The notes below the pieces were generated by a model. It worked only from the letters and a program-made list of their open reading frames with translations, was not told the origin of the DNA and did not search any database. Positions 7,350 to 15,598 of a stretch of 64,000 nucleotides of DNA are shown in pieces. The DNA is taken from NCBI RefSeq assembly GCF_017942225.1, contig NZ_JAGKSD010000008.1, positions 62,001 to 126,000 of the forward strand. The letters run 5' to 3'. This DNA is from Corynebacterium sp. Marseille-P3884 (lineage in GTDB: Bacteria > Actinomycetota > Actinomycetes > Mycobacteriales > Mycobacteriaceae). Positions within the stretch are counted from its first letter, which is position 1. Every line of letters starts with the position of its first letter. The translations under genes and the position numbers were made by a program.

Positions 7350-8804
7350 CTACCGCGCGGTGACCTCGCCGAACTTGCGGGCCACGGGCGCGAGCACCGC
7401 CGGCTTCGTGGCCACCCACGCGCCCGCGATGACCGCGAGCGAGACCGCGAAAATGATGAAGCCGAGCCAGTTATTGGCATACACATCGGGGTTGACATCC
7501 CCGCGCGCGGCATACATGTTGTTCAGGTTGCGCAACACACCCGTGGCCAGCACCAACACCACGTGAATGACGAGGAACAGCAGGAAGTAGATCATCACCG
7601 GGAAGTGGATCTTGCGCGCCACAGCCGCCGGGAAGATCTTATTCGCCGTCTGCCACTCGTTCTTCCACCAGTAACTCATGCGCACACCCGACGCGATCGC
7701 CAGCGGCGCCGCGATGAACACCGTCACGAAGTACGCCAGCTGCTGCAACGCGTTGTAATTCACCCACGCGTTCTCCGTCGGCCAATCCAGACTCAGGTAC
7801 TGCAGACCCGCCGACAGCGCATTCGGGAACACCTCCCAGCTCGTCGGCACCACGCGCATCCACTGGCCTGTCGCTGCGAGAAGCACCACAAAGATCACAC
7901 CGTTGACGATCCACAGAACATCCAGCGCCAAGTGGATCCACAACGTCAAGCTGATCTTCTTCCCGCCGCGCTTCGGCCGCCAGTACGCGTCCGGTTTGCG
8001 CTGCGTGCGCACCTGCCAGCCCGTCTTCACGATCAACGCCATAAAGAACATATTGAAAAAGTGCGACCAGCCGACCCACGCCGGCAGCCCCACCGGCGCG
8101 TTCTCCGGCAGCGGGTTCTCACCCGGGAAGCGCGCCACGAAGTCCTGCCCCGCACCGCTTCCCAAAAACGCCCTCGACGCCGCGACAGCCAGCGCCAACA
8201 GCGCCACTGCGCCCAGCATGCCGAACACAACTAATCGACGCCAACCGGTCGGTTTCGCCCCCGTCGGCTTCGCATTGGTCGGCTTGGATCCAGTCGGAGT
8301 TTTTGCTGCCGCGGGCTTTGCCCGAGACGCGGGTTTGCTCGTTTCTGGCTTACTCGCAGCCGCCGGTGCGGCGGTGGACGCAGGTTTCGCACTTCCCGGC
8401 GCGGCAGGTGCTGTGGGAGGTTTAGGAGCGGCCCCGCCCGGAACTGCCGGTGCAGCGGGCGGTTTAGGAGCAGCCCCGCCAGGAGCTGCTGGTGCAGCGG
8501 GCGGTTTAGGAGCAGCCCCGCCAGGAGCTGCCGGTGCAGCGGGAACAGCCGGAGGTGTCGGCACCGAGTTTCCTGGTGCAGCCGGGGCCTTCTTGGGCGA
8601 ATCCGTGGTGGGAGCGGCCGGTGGCTTCGGTGCCGCGGCACCCGGCGCGGCTGGGGCCGCCGTGGTTTTAGTAGCAGCCGGCGGCGCAGGGACCGCGGGT
8701 GCGTTCGGGGCAGAAGCGCCCGGTGCCTGAGTCGCGGCGGGCGGCTTGGGGGCTGCCGGAACGTCGTTGGGCGATGCTGCCTTCGGAATATTGTTGCTAG
8801 TCAT
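7350..8804 (-). CDS. b-type cytochrome-like membrane protein with Pro/Ala-rich repeat head
   Basis: 484 residues. Residues 1 to about 185 are almost entirely Ala, Pro, Gly, Lys and Ser, including three tandem copies of a 14-residue unit (APGGAAPKPPAAPA type). Then come about five membrane helices. Histidines placed in helices (WSHFF, WIHLA, RKIHFP, LVIHVV) are the pattern expected for two b hemes in cytochrome b/b6 or formate-dehydrogenase-gamma-like domains. The family role would be electron transfer at the membrane, but no partner dehydrogenase is encoded nearby. The start at 8804 fits a 10 bp gap before the PH pair, so the three may be one transcript. Confidence 0.72.
   Translation of the reverse strand: MTSNNIPKAASPNDVPAAPKPPAATQAPGASAPNAPAVPAPPAATKTTAAPAAPGAAAPKPPAAPTTDSPKKAPAAPGNSVPTPPAVPAAPAAPGGAAPKPPAAPAAPGGAAPKPPAAPAVPGGAAPKPPTAPAAPGSAKPASTAAPAAASKPETSKPASRAKPAAAKTPTGSKPTNAKPTGAKPTGWRRLVVFGMLGAVALLALAVAASRAFLGSGAGQDFVARFPGENPLPENAPVGLPAWVGWSHFFNMFFMALIVKTGWQVRTQRKPDAYWRPKRGGKKISLTLWIHLALDVLWIVNGVIFVVLLAATGQWMRVVPTSWEVFPNALSAGLQYLSLDWPTENAWVNYNALQQLAYFVTVFIAAPLAIASGVRMSYWWKNEWQTANKIFPAAVARKIHFPVMIYFLLFLVIHVVLVLATGVLRNLNNMYAARGDVNPDVYANNWLGFIIFAVSLAVIAGAWVATKPAVLAPVARKFGEVTAR
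8407..8532. repeat. Three tandem 42-bp units in the Pro/Ala-rich head
   Basis: Units at 8407-8448, 8449-8490 and 8491-8532. The last two differ at only one base by eye, and the first is more diverged. Each encodes 14 residues, so copy-number change would keep the frame. A partial fourth unit begins at 8533. It is a plausible variable-number tandem repeat within the cytochrome-like gene. Confidence 0.85.
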
Positions 8805-8929
8805 CGCTGCATAGATTATCCAAGCCGGTCAGTTGGGTGGAATCGAACCTAGTGCGGTGAGGGGTGCGGTACTATATTTGGTACCACTCAGACATGGGGT
8901 CAAGTATCGAAGAGATCTTGAGAATTCAC

Positions 8930-9256
8930 ATGAACGCTGACAAATACACCTATCAGGTTGGCTGGTCCCAGGAGGACGAGCAGTTCGTTGCAACGGTCCG
9001 GGAGTTCCCGTCGCTCTCCTGGCTGGAAGATTCCCGAGACGCCGCCGAAAAAGGCATCCTTTCCCTCGTCGAGGAGGTTTTGGCGGACCTTTTAGAAAGC
9101 GGCGATCCAGTCCCACAACCGCTTGGGATGCGTGAGTTCTCCGGGCGGTTCAATGTCCGCATTTCACCGTCGCTCCACCGGAAGCTCGTTGACGAAGCTG
9201 AAAATGAGGGGATCTCGCTCAATGCCCTCGTGAGCCAAAAGCTTGCCTCTGCCTGA
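8930..9256 (+). CDS. HicB-family antitoxin-like protein, no HicA beside it
   Basis: 108 residues from the ATG at 8930; ATGs at 8894 and 8864 would give longer forms. The N-terminal half is a partial-RNase-H HicB fold (YQVGWSQEDEQFVATVREFP, then a helix AAEKGILSLVEEVL). The C-terminal half is a ribbon-helix-helix or HicB C-terminal domain (FNVRISPSLHRKLVDEAENE, then ISLNALVSQKLA). HicB normally neutralises the small RNase HicA and represses the operon. I find no HicA-like frame on either side. Upstream a TACTAT box near 8871 could be its -10. Two palindromic elements follow directly. Confidence 0.75.
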   Translation: MNADKYTYQVGWSQEDEQFVATVREFPSLSWLEDSRDAAEKGILSLVEEVLADLLESGDPVPQPLGMREFSGRFNVRISPSLHRKLVDEAENEGISLNALVSQKLASA

Positions 9257-9280
9257 GGCTGAAGAAAACATCTGGAACGC

Positions 9281-9395
9281 ACCAACGGGTGAATCTGTTT
9301 ACATCAGCACGATCTTGCTAAATGCCGGAATCGCGCTGACCTTTCCTTATAAAACATGTCGCACATGGGGCATGTAAACAGATTCACCGGTCGGT
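9281..9395. repeat. Palindromic element A (MITE/REP-like), 115 bp
   Basis: The left arm at 9281-9304 and right arm at 9372-9395 are inverted repeats matching at 22 of 24 positions; the core is GTGAATCTGTTTACAT. The interior contains CTGAC, CTTATAA and CACATGGGG in the order also found in element B, so the two are copies of one element. It codes for nothing recognisable. Confidence 0.8.
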
Positions 9396-9480
9396 AGAGA
9401 CCGACCACCGCGAACGCTCCAGGCAGCACCGGCGCGGCGGGCGCAGCAAACGAAGTGGGAGCCGCCAGTGCGAGAACCAC

Positions 9481-9584
9481 GGTGGATCTGCTTTACATTT
9501 GGGCCCTCTGCCCTGCATAGTGAAAATCCCCTGACATGGGCTTATAAGAAATGAAACACTTTGGGAATGCAAAGTAGATCCACC
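9481..9584. repeat. Palindromic element B, 104 bp, related to element A
   Basis: The left arm GGTGGATCTGCTTTACATT (9481-9499) and right arm (9566-9584) are inverted repeats matching at 17 of 19 positions. The arms and interior (CTGAC, CTTATAA, CACTTTGGG) align with element A in the same orientation. Mismatches in the loop and arms show the two copies are old. Confidence 0.8.
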
Positions 9585-9639
9585 CGCCTGCAAGGGCCAA
9601 CCAGACTCGCCTCCTTCTATGACCTGCCCCGAGCACGCG

Positions 9640-12600
9640 CTACCGGAAATCGCGGGACCCGCGGCTGAGCCACTCCCCCATTTCCAACGGCTCGAGTTTG
9701 TCGGCAAGCACGCTGACGGCGCCGGAGGCGTTCTCGACGATGCCGCGGACGATGAGGGCTTTGGCGGTACGGGCAAGGATCTTCTGCCGGTTCCACAGGC
9801 CTTTGGGAATGATGATGTTGGTCAGGCCGGTCTCGTCTTCCATCCCGAGGAAGGTCACACCGGCGGCGGTGCGCGGGGCTTGGCGGTGAGTGACCACGCC
9901 GGCGACGCGGATACGGGTGCCGTCGGGAATGCGTTTCAGGTCTGCGGCGGTTAGAACGTTGCATCTGGTCAAAGCATCACGCAGCATGTCCATCGGCATG
10001 AGGCCGGGGGTGACGCCGGTGGCGGCGATGTCGGCGGCCATGAGTTCGAAGGAGTTCATGCCGGGGAGGGCGGGGGCGTCGATAGCTGAGAGGCCGGGCA
10101 GCATGCCGTCGCGTTCGGTCGCGGCGACGCCGGCCTGCCAGAGGGCCTGGCGACGGTCGACACCAAAACAATCTAAAGCCCCCGCACGAGCCAGCGCTTC
10201 GACGTGCTCGACAGACAGATCCGCACGCCGGGACAGGTCCGGAATACCGGTGAAAGCGCTGGAAGCCTGGGCAGTCTCAATCCGTTCAGCGGCTTTCGCC
10301 CCCAACCCCTTGATCAGGTTCAACCCGACGCGGATGGTGCCGGAATCGACGCAACGGGCCTCAACACCAGAAGCATTGACGTCGACAGGCAGGACGGTGA
10401 CGCCGTGGCGGCGGGCGTCCTGAATCAGGGACTGCGGGGAGTAGAAGCCCATCGGCTGGGCGCGCAGAAGACCGACGCAGAACTCGGCCGGGTAATAGCG
10501 CTTGAACCAGGCGGAGAAATACACCAGCGAGGCAAAAGACTGGGAGTGGGATTCGGGGAAACCGTAGGCGGCGAACGCGACGATCTTCTGCCACAGGCGG
10601 TCGGCCGTGGCGTCATCAATCCGGTGAGTGGACCAACACCCGTCGAAGAACCGCTGGCGCAGCGCAGCCATTTTGGCGGGCGAGCGCTTGGAGCCCATGG
10701 CGCGGCGCAAAGAATCAGCCTCAGCGCCGGTGAAGCCGGCGGCGTCGACGGCGATCTGCATGAGTTGTTCCTGGAACAGGGGGATGCCGAGGGTTTTGCC
10801 GAGGGATCGCTCGAGGACGGGGTGATCGTAGTCGACAGGCTCGAGACCGTCGCGTCGGCGCAGGTAGGGATGGACGGACCCACCCTGGATCGGGCCGGGC
10901 CTGATCAGGGCGACTTCCACGACCAGGTCGAAGAACCGCCGTGGTTTGAGACGCGGCAGGGTGTTCAGCTGCGCGCGGGACTCGACCTGGAAGACACCGA
11001 CGGCATCGGCGCGGCAGAGCATCTCGTACACACTCGGATCAGCAAGATCGAGCTCCCACAGGCGCACCTCGCGCCCGGTGGTCTCACGCACGAGGTCGAT
11101 CATGTGGTGCAGCGCTTCGAGCATGCCGAGCCCCAGCAGGTCGAATTTGACCAGGCCAGCGGCAGCGCAGTCGTCTTTGTCCCACTGCACGACGGACCGT
11201 CCCTCCATGCGGGCCCATTCCACCGGCACGACATCGGCGATGGGCCGGTCGCAGATCACCATGCCGCCGGAGTGGATTCCCAGGTGGCGGGGTTGTCCTT
11301 TCAGTTGCGCGGCCAAGGTCTCAACGCGGGCGGGAGGCGAGGCGATGCCTTTGGACCACGCGTCGGCAGCGCCCGCCGGGTAGCCGAGCGCGCGGGCGGC
11401 GTCGCGCACTGCGCCTTTCGTGCGGTAGGTGATCACGTTGGCCACCTGCGCGGCATTCTCACGGCCGTAGGTTGCGTAGGTGTACTGGATGACTTCTTCG
11501 CGGCGGCCGGATTCAATATCGATGTCGATATCGGGCGGCCCGTCGCGGTCCGGCGACAGGAAGCGCTCGAAGAGGAGACCAGCGGAAATCGGATCGACAT
11601 TCGTGATGCCCAGCGCGAAGCACACCGCGGAGTTCGCAGCTGATCCACGACCTTGGCACAAAATATTCGCGTCGCGGCAAAACGAGACGAGGTCATCGAC
11701 GATCAGGAAATAGCCGGGAAAACCGAGTTGCTCGATGACGCGGAGCTCGTGTTCGATCTGGGCGCGGGCGCGTTCGCGCACGTCGTCAGGGCGCGCGGCG
11801 TACCGTTCGCGACCGCGTTCCTCCACGAGTTTCCGCAGCCAGCTCATCTCGTCGTGACCATCGGGCGTGGGAAAACGCGGCAGCTGCGGTACGACAAGGT
11901 CGAGGGTGAACGCGCACTGCTCGGCGAGCTCAACGGTGAATGCGAGGGCGTCGGCGCAGTCGGGGGCCATCGCCAGCAGTTGCTCGCCAGAGCGCAGCCA
12001 GTTCGCGCCCATCGGGTGCACGTCGCGGTACGAAGACGCAATCGCTTGACGACGCCCCAATGCCCTCTTCGCCCCCGCCAACCTCGCCCGCTCCCTAGTC
12101 GCCGCACCTGGAGCAGCAGTGATAATGGTGGGGATCTCGGGGTGAGCATGCAGTGCGGCGTGGCGGTCAGCGTCTTCCGGAAGCATGGAGATCTCGAACT
12201 CCCTGACCGCTCGGTCTATTCCAAAGCATTCGATCAGATCATCGATACGGTCAGCCCAGCGCCACCCAGCCAGGGCAATGCAGGTGCCATCCAATTCAGC
12301 GGCGATATCGTGCAAGGGCGGGTAGTACAGCACACCCTTCTCCCCTCCTGCCATGTGCGCGCGGGCCATCAGACGAGACAGGCGGCGGTACCCCTCGGGG
12401 CCGCGGGCGATGAGGGGCAAAGGCGGGGCGTCGAGAAGCGAAAGCTCCGCGCCGAAAACCGTAGGGATATCGGCTTCCGCCGCTGCTTCGGCGAATTTGA
12501 CCGCACCGTAGAAACCATCCCTGTCCAGCACACCAAGTGCGGAAAGGCCGAGCTCACGGGCGCGGGCGACCAACTCTTCAGGTTCGCTCGCCCCACCGGT

Positions 12601-12789
12601 ATCCGACAGAAAGCTGTACGTGGACACGGCATGAAGTTCGGCAAACGGCACGGTCGGCTGTCCGCGCGGGATGCGCTCGCGGGCCGGTTCGCGGGTGTGG
12701 TCGACGGGCACGGGTGTAGGCCCGGGCCGGCCGGAGAGCACGCGCTCCAGCCGCGACCAGGTCAAGCCTTCTCCGCCACGAAAATCCAC
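9640..12789 (-). CDS. dnaE2: Error-prone DNA polymerase III alpha subunit, DnaE2/ImuC
   Basis: About 1049 residues from a GTG at 12789. The PHP domain begins AELHAVSTYSFLSDTGGAS. The polymerase palm has the PDIDIDIE aspartates after GRGSAANSAV. A helix-hairpin-helix region and a C-terminal OB domain (RIRVAGVVTHRQAP) follow. With ImuA' and ImuB it does SOS translesion synthesis. I prefer the GTG at 12789 over a TTG at 12825 because a LexA-like box (12809-12824) overlaps the TTG, and a TATCCT box (12796-12801) sits 6 nt before the GTG, giving a leaderless transcript. It is separated from imuA'-imuB by about 4.7 kb, unlike the contiguous cassettes of many bacteria. Confidence 0.93.
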   Translation of the reverse strand: MDFRGGEGLTWSRLERVLSGRPGPTPVPVDHTREPARERIPRGQPTVPFAELHAVSTYSFLSDTGGASEPEELVARARELGLSALGVLDRDGFYGAVKFAEAAAEADIPTVFGAELSLLDAPPLPLIARGPEGYRRLSRLMARAHMAGGEKGVLYYPPLHDIAAELDGTCIALAGWRWADRIDDLIECFGIDRAVREFEISMLPEDADRHAALHAHPEIPTIITAAPGAATRERARLAGAKRALGRRQAIASSYRDVHPMGANWLRSGEQLLAMAPDCADALAFTVELAEQCAFTLDLVVPQLPRFPTPDGHDEMSWLRKLVEERGRERYAARPDDVRERARAQIEHELRVIEQLGFPGYFLIVDDLVSFCRDANILCQGRGSAANSAVCFALGITNVDPISAGLLFERFLSPDRDGPPDIDIDIESGRREEVIQYTYATYGRENAAQVANVITYRTKGAVRDAARALGYPAGAADAWSKGIASPPARVETLAAQLKGQPRHLGIHSGGMVICDRPIADVVPVEWARMEGRSVVQWDKDDCAAAGLVKFDLLGLGMLEALHHMIDLVRETTGREVRLWELDLADPSVYEMLCRADAVGVFQVESRAQLNTLPRLKPRRFFDLVVEVALIRPGPIQGGSVHPYLRRRDGLEPVDYDHPVLERSLGKTLGIPLFQEQLMQIAVDAAGFTGAEADSLRRAMGSKRSPAKMAALRQRFFDGCWSTHRIDDATADRLWQKIVAFAAYGFPESHSQSFASLVYFSAWFKRYYPAEFCVGLLRAQPMGFYSPQSLIQDARRHGVTVLPVDVNASGVEARCVDSGTIRVGLNLIKGLGAKAAERIETAQASSAFTGIPDLSRRADLSVEHVEALARAGALDCFGVDRRQALWQAGVAATERDGMLPGLSAIDAPALPGMNSFELMAADIAATGVTPGLMPMDMLRDALTRCNVLTAADLKRIPDGTRIRVAGVVTHRQAPRTAAGVTFLGMEDETGLTNIIIPKGLWNRQKILARTAKALIVRGIVENASGAVSVLADKLEPLEMGEWLSRGSRDFR

Positions 12790-12808
12790 GCCATCAGGAT
12801 AGCGCTGA

Positions 12809-12824
12809 TCGAAACTGTGTTCCA
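12809..12824. promoter_or_regulatory. LexA/SOS box upstream of dnaE2
   Basis: TCGAAACTGTGTTCCA matches the corynebacterial LexA consensus TCGAA(A/C)A-NN-TGTTCGA at 12 of 14 defined positions. It covers the -35 to -10 gap of the inferred dnaE2 promoter (TATCCT at 12796-12801, minus strand), where a repressor would block transcription. Confidence 0.75.
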
Positions 12825-12927
12825 ATCTGAGATTGCCCGGCGTGAACCCAAACTAGACTAAGCGGTACACACGGTGTTACATTCTTCTCACATTCTTTTC
12901 ACGACGATCAAGAAAGCAGGAAGCGAC

Positions 12928-13803
12928 ATGCGCCTGAACCGTGTAATCGCAACCGCAGCAGCCTCCATCCTGGCTGCTACCGGCCTAGTTGCATGCTCCT
13001 CTGATTCCGCAGAGGGCGGCGATGAACAGGTCATCCGCATCGGCACCACCGACTCCGACCAGAAGGCATGGTCTGTGTTCGTGGACAAGGCGAAGGAAGA
13101 GGGCATCGATCTCGAGCTCGTCCCCTTCACCGAGTACACCCCGGTGAACCCGGCGCTGGCCGAGGGCCAGATCGACGTCAACAAGTTCCAGCACATTCTC
13201 TACCTGGCCCAGTACGAGGCATCCTCCGGTGAGGACCTGCGCATCGTCGGCTCCGCCGAGATCAACACCCTCGGCCTGTTCTGGAAGGACCACGACTCCC
13301 TCGACGGCATCGAGGGCGAGAAGATCGCCATCCCGAACGACCCGTCGAACCAGGGTCGCGCCATCAACGTTCTCGTCCAGGCTGGCCTGCTCAAGGTCAA
13401 GGACGGTGCCGACAAGCTGAACCCGACCCCGGCCGACATCGACAAGGACGGCTCCAAGGTCGAGGTCACCCCGGTCGACGCCTCCCAGACCCCGACGGCC
13501 TACAACCAGGGCGACCCGGCGATCATCAACAACAACTGGCTCTCCCGCGCCGGCATCGACGCGTCCACCGCTGTCGCTTCCGACGACCCGAACTCCGAGC
13601 TGGCTGAGCCGTACATCAACATCTTCGCTGTTCGCGCCGAGGACATCGACAACCCGACCTACGAGAAGCTCGTCGAGATCTGGCAGACCCCTGAGGTCAC
13701 CGATGCCCTCAACGAGGATTCCAACGGCACCGCCGTCCAGGTCCAGAAGTCCAAGGAGGACCTGAACGCCATCCTCGACCGCCTCGTGGAGGAAGCGAAG
13801 TAA
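12928..13803 (+). CDS. metQ: Methionine ABC transporter substrate-binding lipoprotein
   Basis: 291 residues from the ATG at 12928, preceded by AGGAAG 5 bp upstream. A longer frame from 12874 would disrupt the signal peptide. The signal peptide RLNRVIATAAASILAATGLVAC ends in a lipobox with Cys near residue 22. The mature part is the NlpA/MetQ fold (IRIGTTDSD, VDVNKFQHILYL-like core INVNKFQ, NTLGLFWKDHDS, IAIPNDPSNQGRA, IINNNWLSRAGI). It is the first gene of a metQNI operon and joins metN by TAATG. The upstream TAGACT at 12854-12859 is a possible -10. No S-box riboswitch is seen in the short leader. Confidence 0.93.
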   Translation: MRLNRVIATAAASILAATGLVACSSDSAEGGDEQVIRIGTTDSDQKAWSVFVDKAKEEGIDLELVPFTEYTPVNPALAEGQIDVNKFQHILYLAQYEASSGEDLRIVGSAEINTLGLFWKDHDSLDGIEGEKIAIPNDPSNQGRAINVLVQAGLLKVKDGADKLNPTPADIDKDGSKVEVTPVDASQTPTAYNQGDPAIINNNWLSRAGIDASTAVASDDPNSELAEPYINIFAVRAEDIDNPTYEKLVEIWQTPEVTDALNEDSNGTAVQVQKSKEDLNAILDRLVEEAK

Positions 13804-14903
13804 TGGCCGAAACAGTCGGCACCAGGATCGAATTCCGGGACGTGAACAAAGTGTTCCGCCCCCGGAGGAAGGGCCCCAGCGTCCACGCGCTGGACAACGT
13901 CAATCTCACCGTCGAACCGGGCGAGATCTTGGGCGTGATCGGGTACTCGGGTGCCGGCAAGTCCACGCTCGTGCGCATGATCAACGGGCTGGACACCCCC
14001 ACCTCGGGACAGGTCTTGCTGGACGGAACCAATATCGTCGGTATGCCGGCCAAGCAGCTGCGCGAGGTACGCCGAAATATCGGCATGATCTTCCAGCAGT
14101 TCAACCTGTTCTCGTCGTTGAACGCAGCGGGCAATATTGAATACCCGCTGAAGATGACGAACATGAGCGCCGCTGACCGCAAGGCCCGGGTCGCGGAACT
14201 GCTCGACTTCGTCGGCCTTTCCGAGCGCGGCACGAACTACCCGGAGCAACTCTCCGGCGGCCAGAAGCAGCGCGTCGGCATTGCCCGCGCGCTCGCCACG
14301 AGTCCCTCGCTTTTGCTTGCCGACGAAGCCACCTCCGCCCTCGACCCCGAGACCACCCAGGAAGTCCTGGCTCTGCTCAAGGAAGTCAACGAGCGCACCG
14401 GCATCACCATCGTGGTGATCACCCACGAGATGGATGTCATCCGCGCCATCGCCGACAAGGTGGCTGTGATGGAGGACGGCAAGATCGTTGAGCACGGCTC
14501 GGTGTACGAGGTCTTCTCCAACCCGCAGACCCAGGTGGCGCACCGCTTTGTGTCCACCAGCCTGCGCAATACCCCGTCGGCCGCTGAAGAACACGAGCTC
14601 ATGGGCAAGGAAGGCCGCCTGTTCACGGTCGACCTGACCGCCGAGTCCGGTTTCTTCTCCGCAGCCGCGAAGCTGCAGGAGCGCGGCGTGAGCCTTGATG
14701 TGGTCCACGGTTCCGTGACCACGCTGCAGGACCACTCCTTCGGCAAGATGACCGTCCGCCTGACCGGCGACCACGAGGCCATCGAGGAGTTCTACTCCAC
14801 TCTGAGCCAGACCACCACGATCAACGAGATCACAGCTGGCACCACTCCTGCTACAGGATCCACGACAGGATTCACCGCCGTGACAACTGGGGAGGCTCAC
14901 TAA
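13803..14903 (+). CDS. metN: Methionine ABC transporter ATP-binding protein
   Basis: 366 residues. The ABC core has Walker A GYSGAGKST, the Q-loop IFQQFNLF, the signature LSGGQKQR, Walker B LLLADEATSALD and the switch His in VITHEMDV. The C-terminal 100 residues form the methionine-sensing NIL domain (RLFTVDLTAES, KMTVRLTGD), which in this family gives trans-inhibition by cytoplasmic methionine. The last 25 residues are a Thr-rich tail. It overlaps metQ and metI by 1 bp on either side. Confidence 0.95.
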   Translation: MAETVGTRIEFRDVNKVFRPRRKGPSVHALDNVNLTVEPGEILGVIGYSGAGKSTLVRMINGLDTPTSGQVLLDGTNIVGMPAKQLREVRRNIGMIFQQFNLFSSLNAAGNIEYPLKMTNMSAADRKARVAELLDFVGLSERGTNYPEQLSGGQKQRVGIARALATSPSLLLADEATSALDPETTQEVLALLKEVNERTGITIVVITHEMDVIRAIADKVAVMEDGKIVEHGSVYEVFSNPQTQVAHRFVSTSLRNTPSAAEEHELMGKEGRLFTVDLTAESGFFSAAAKLQERGVSLDVVHGSVTTLQDHSFGKMTVRLTGDHEAIEEFYSTLSQTTTINEITAGTTPATGSTTGFTAVTTGEAH

Positions 14904-15598
14904 TGACTGCCACGAACCAACTCATTCTCGCCGCCGGCGAGGTCGATTGGGACCGCCTCGGCCCCACCTATCTCAATGCCATCAGCGACACCCTGTTCAT
15001 GGTGGTCATCACCATGATCGTGAGTGGCTTCTTCGGCCTGATCATCGGCCTGTTCCTGTACACCACCAGACAGGGCGGAGTGCTGCAGAACAAGGTCGTC
15101 TACTGGGTGCTCAACATCCTGGTGAACTTCTTCAGGCCGATCCCGTTCATCATCATGATCGCCATGCTCTACGCCGTCACCTTGGCGGTGGTGGACACCA
15201 CGATCGGCCGCGAGGCCGCCACCTTCGTGATGTGCGTGACCGCCACCTTCACCGTGGCCCGCATCGTGGAGCAGAACCTGGTGGCCATCGACCCGGGCGT
15301 GATCGAGGCGGCCCGCGCGATGGGCGCCGGCCCGTGGCGCATCATCCGCACCGTGATCATCCCGGAGGCACTCGGCCCGCTGATCCTGGGCTTCACCTTC
15401 ATTTTCATCGCCGTGATCGATATGTCCGCCATGGCGGGCTACATCGGCGGCGGCGGTCTCGGTGACTTCGCGATCGTCTACGGCTACCGCGCCTACCAGC
15501 CGCAGGTCACCTGGGTGGCCGTGATCACCATCGTGGTCATCGTTCAGCTGGCGCAGCTTCTGGGCAACTACCTGTCACGCAAGGTCATGCGCCGCTGA
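14903..15598 (+). CDS. metI: Methionine ABC transporter permease
   Basis: 231 residues with five hydrophobic segments. The EAA loop reads EAARAMGAGPWRIIRTVIIPEALGP, the site that docks to MetN. It contains the MetI hallmark FRPIPFIIMIAM and the GGGGLGDFAIVYGY segment near the C-terminus. It completes the metQNI D/L-methionine importer in the cytoplasmic membrane. Its last 14 bp overlap the 3' end of the convergent sucrase/ferredoxin-like gene. A strong intrinsic terminator follows at 15648-15674. Confidence 0.94.
   Translation: MTATNQLILAAGEVDWDRLGPTYLNAISDTLFMVVITMIVSGFFGLIIGLFLYTTRQGGVLQNKVVYWVLNILVNFFRPIPFIIMIAMLYAVTLAVVDTTIGREAATFVMCVTATFTVARIVEQNLVAIDPGVIEAARAMGAGPWRIIRTVIIPEALGPLILGFTFIFIAVIDMSAMAGYIGGGGLGDFAIVYGYRAYQPQVTWVAVITIVVIVQLAQLLGNYLSRKVMRR

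Larger units (their letters stand above)
9257..9639. other. 383-bp gene-free stretch holding two palindromic elements
   Basis: No convincing coding frame. The stretch contains two related inverted-repeat elements (9281-9395 and 9481-9584) and a perfect 7-bp hairpin GGTCGGT/ACCGACC at 9389-9406 that shares bases with the right arm of the first element. An open minus-strand frame of about 57 codons passes through the region and includes a CPMC segment. It has no ribosome binding site, its codons lie mostly in the repeat arms, and I do not regard it as a gene. Confidence 0.6.

Noticed and set aside
9300..9480. Minus-strand frame with an apparent CPMC motif
   Set aside because: It runs through palindromic repeat arms, has no ribosome site and no homologue that I recognise.
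12826..12927. SAM riboswitch or McbR box before metQ
   Set aside because: The leader is too short for a riboswitch. TAGAC occurs at 12854, but the matching GTCTA half is absent.
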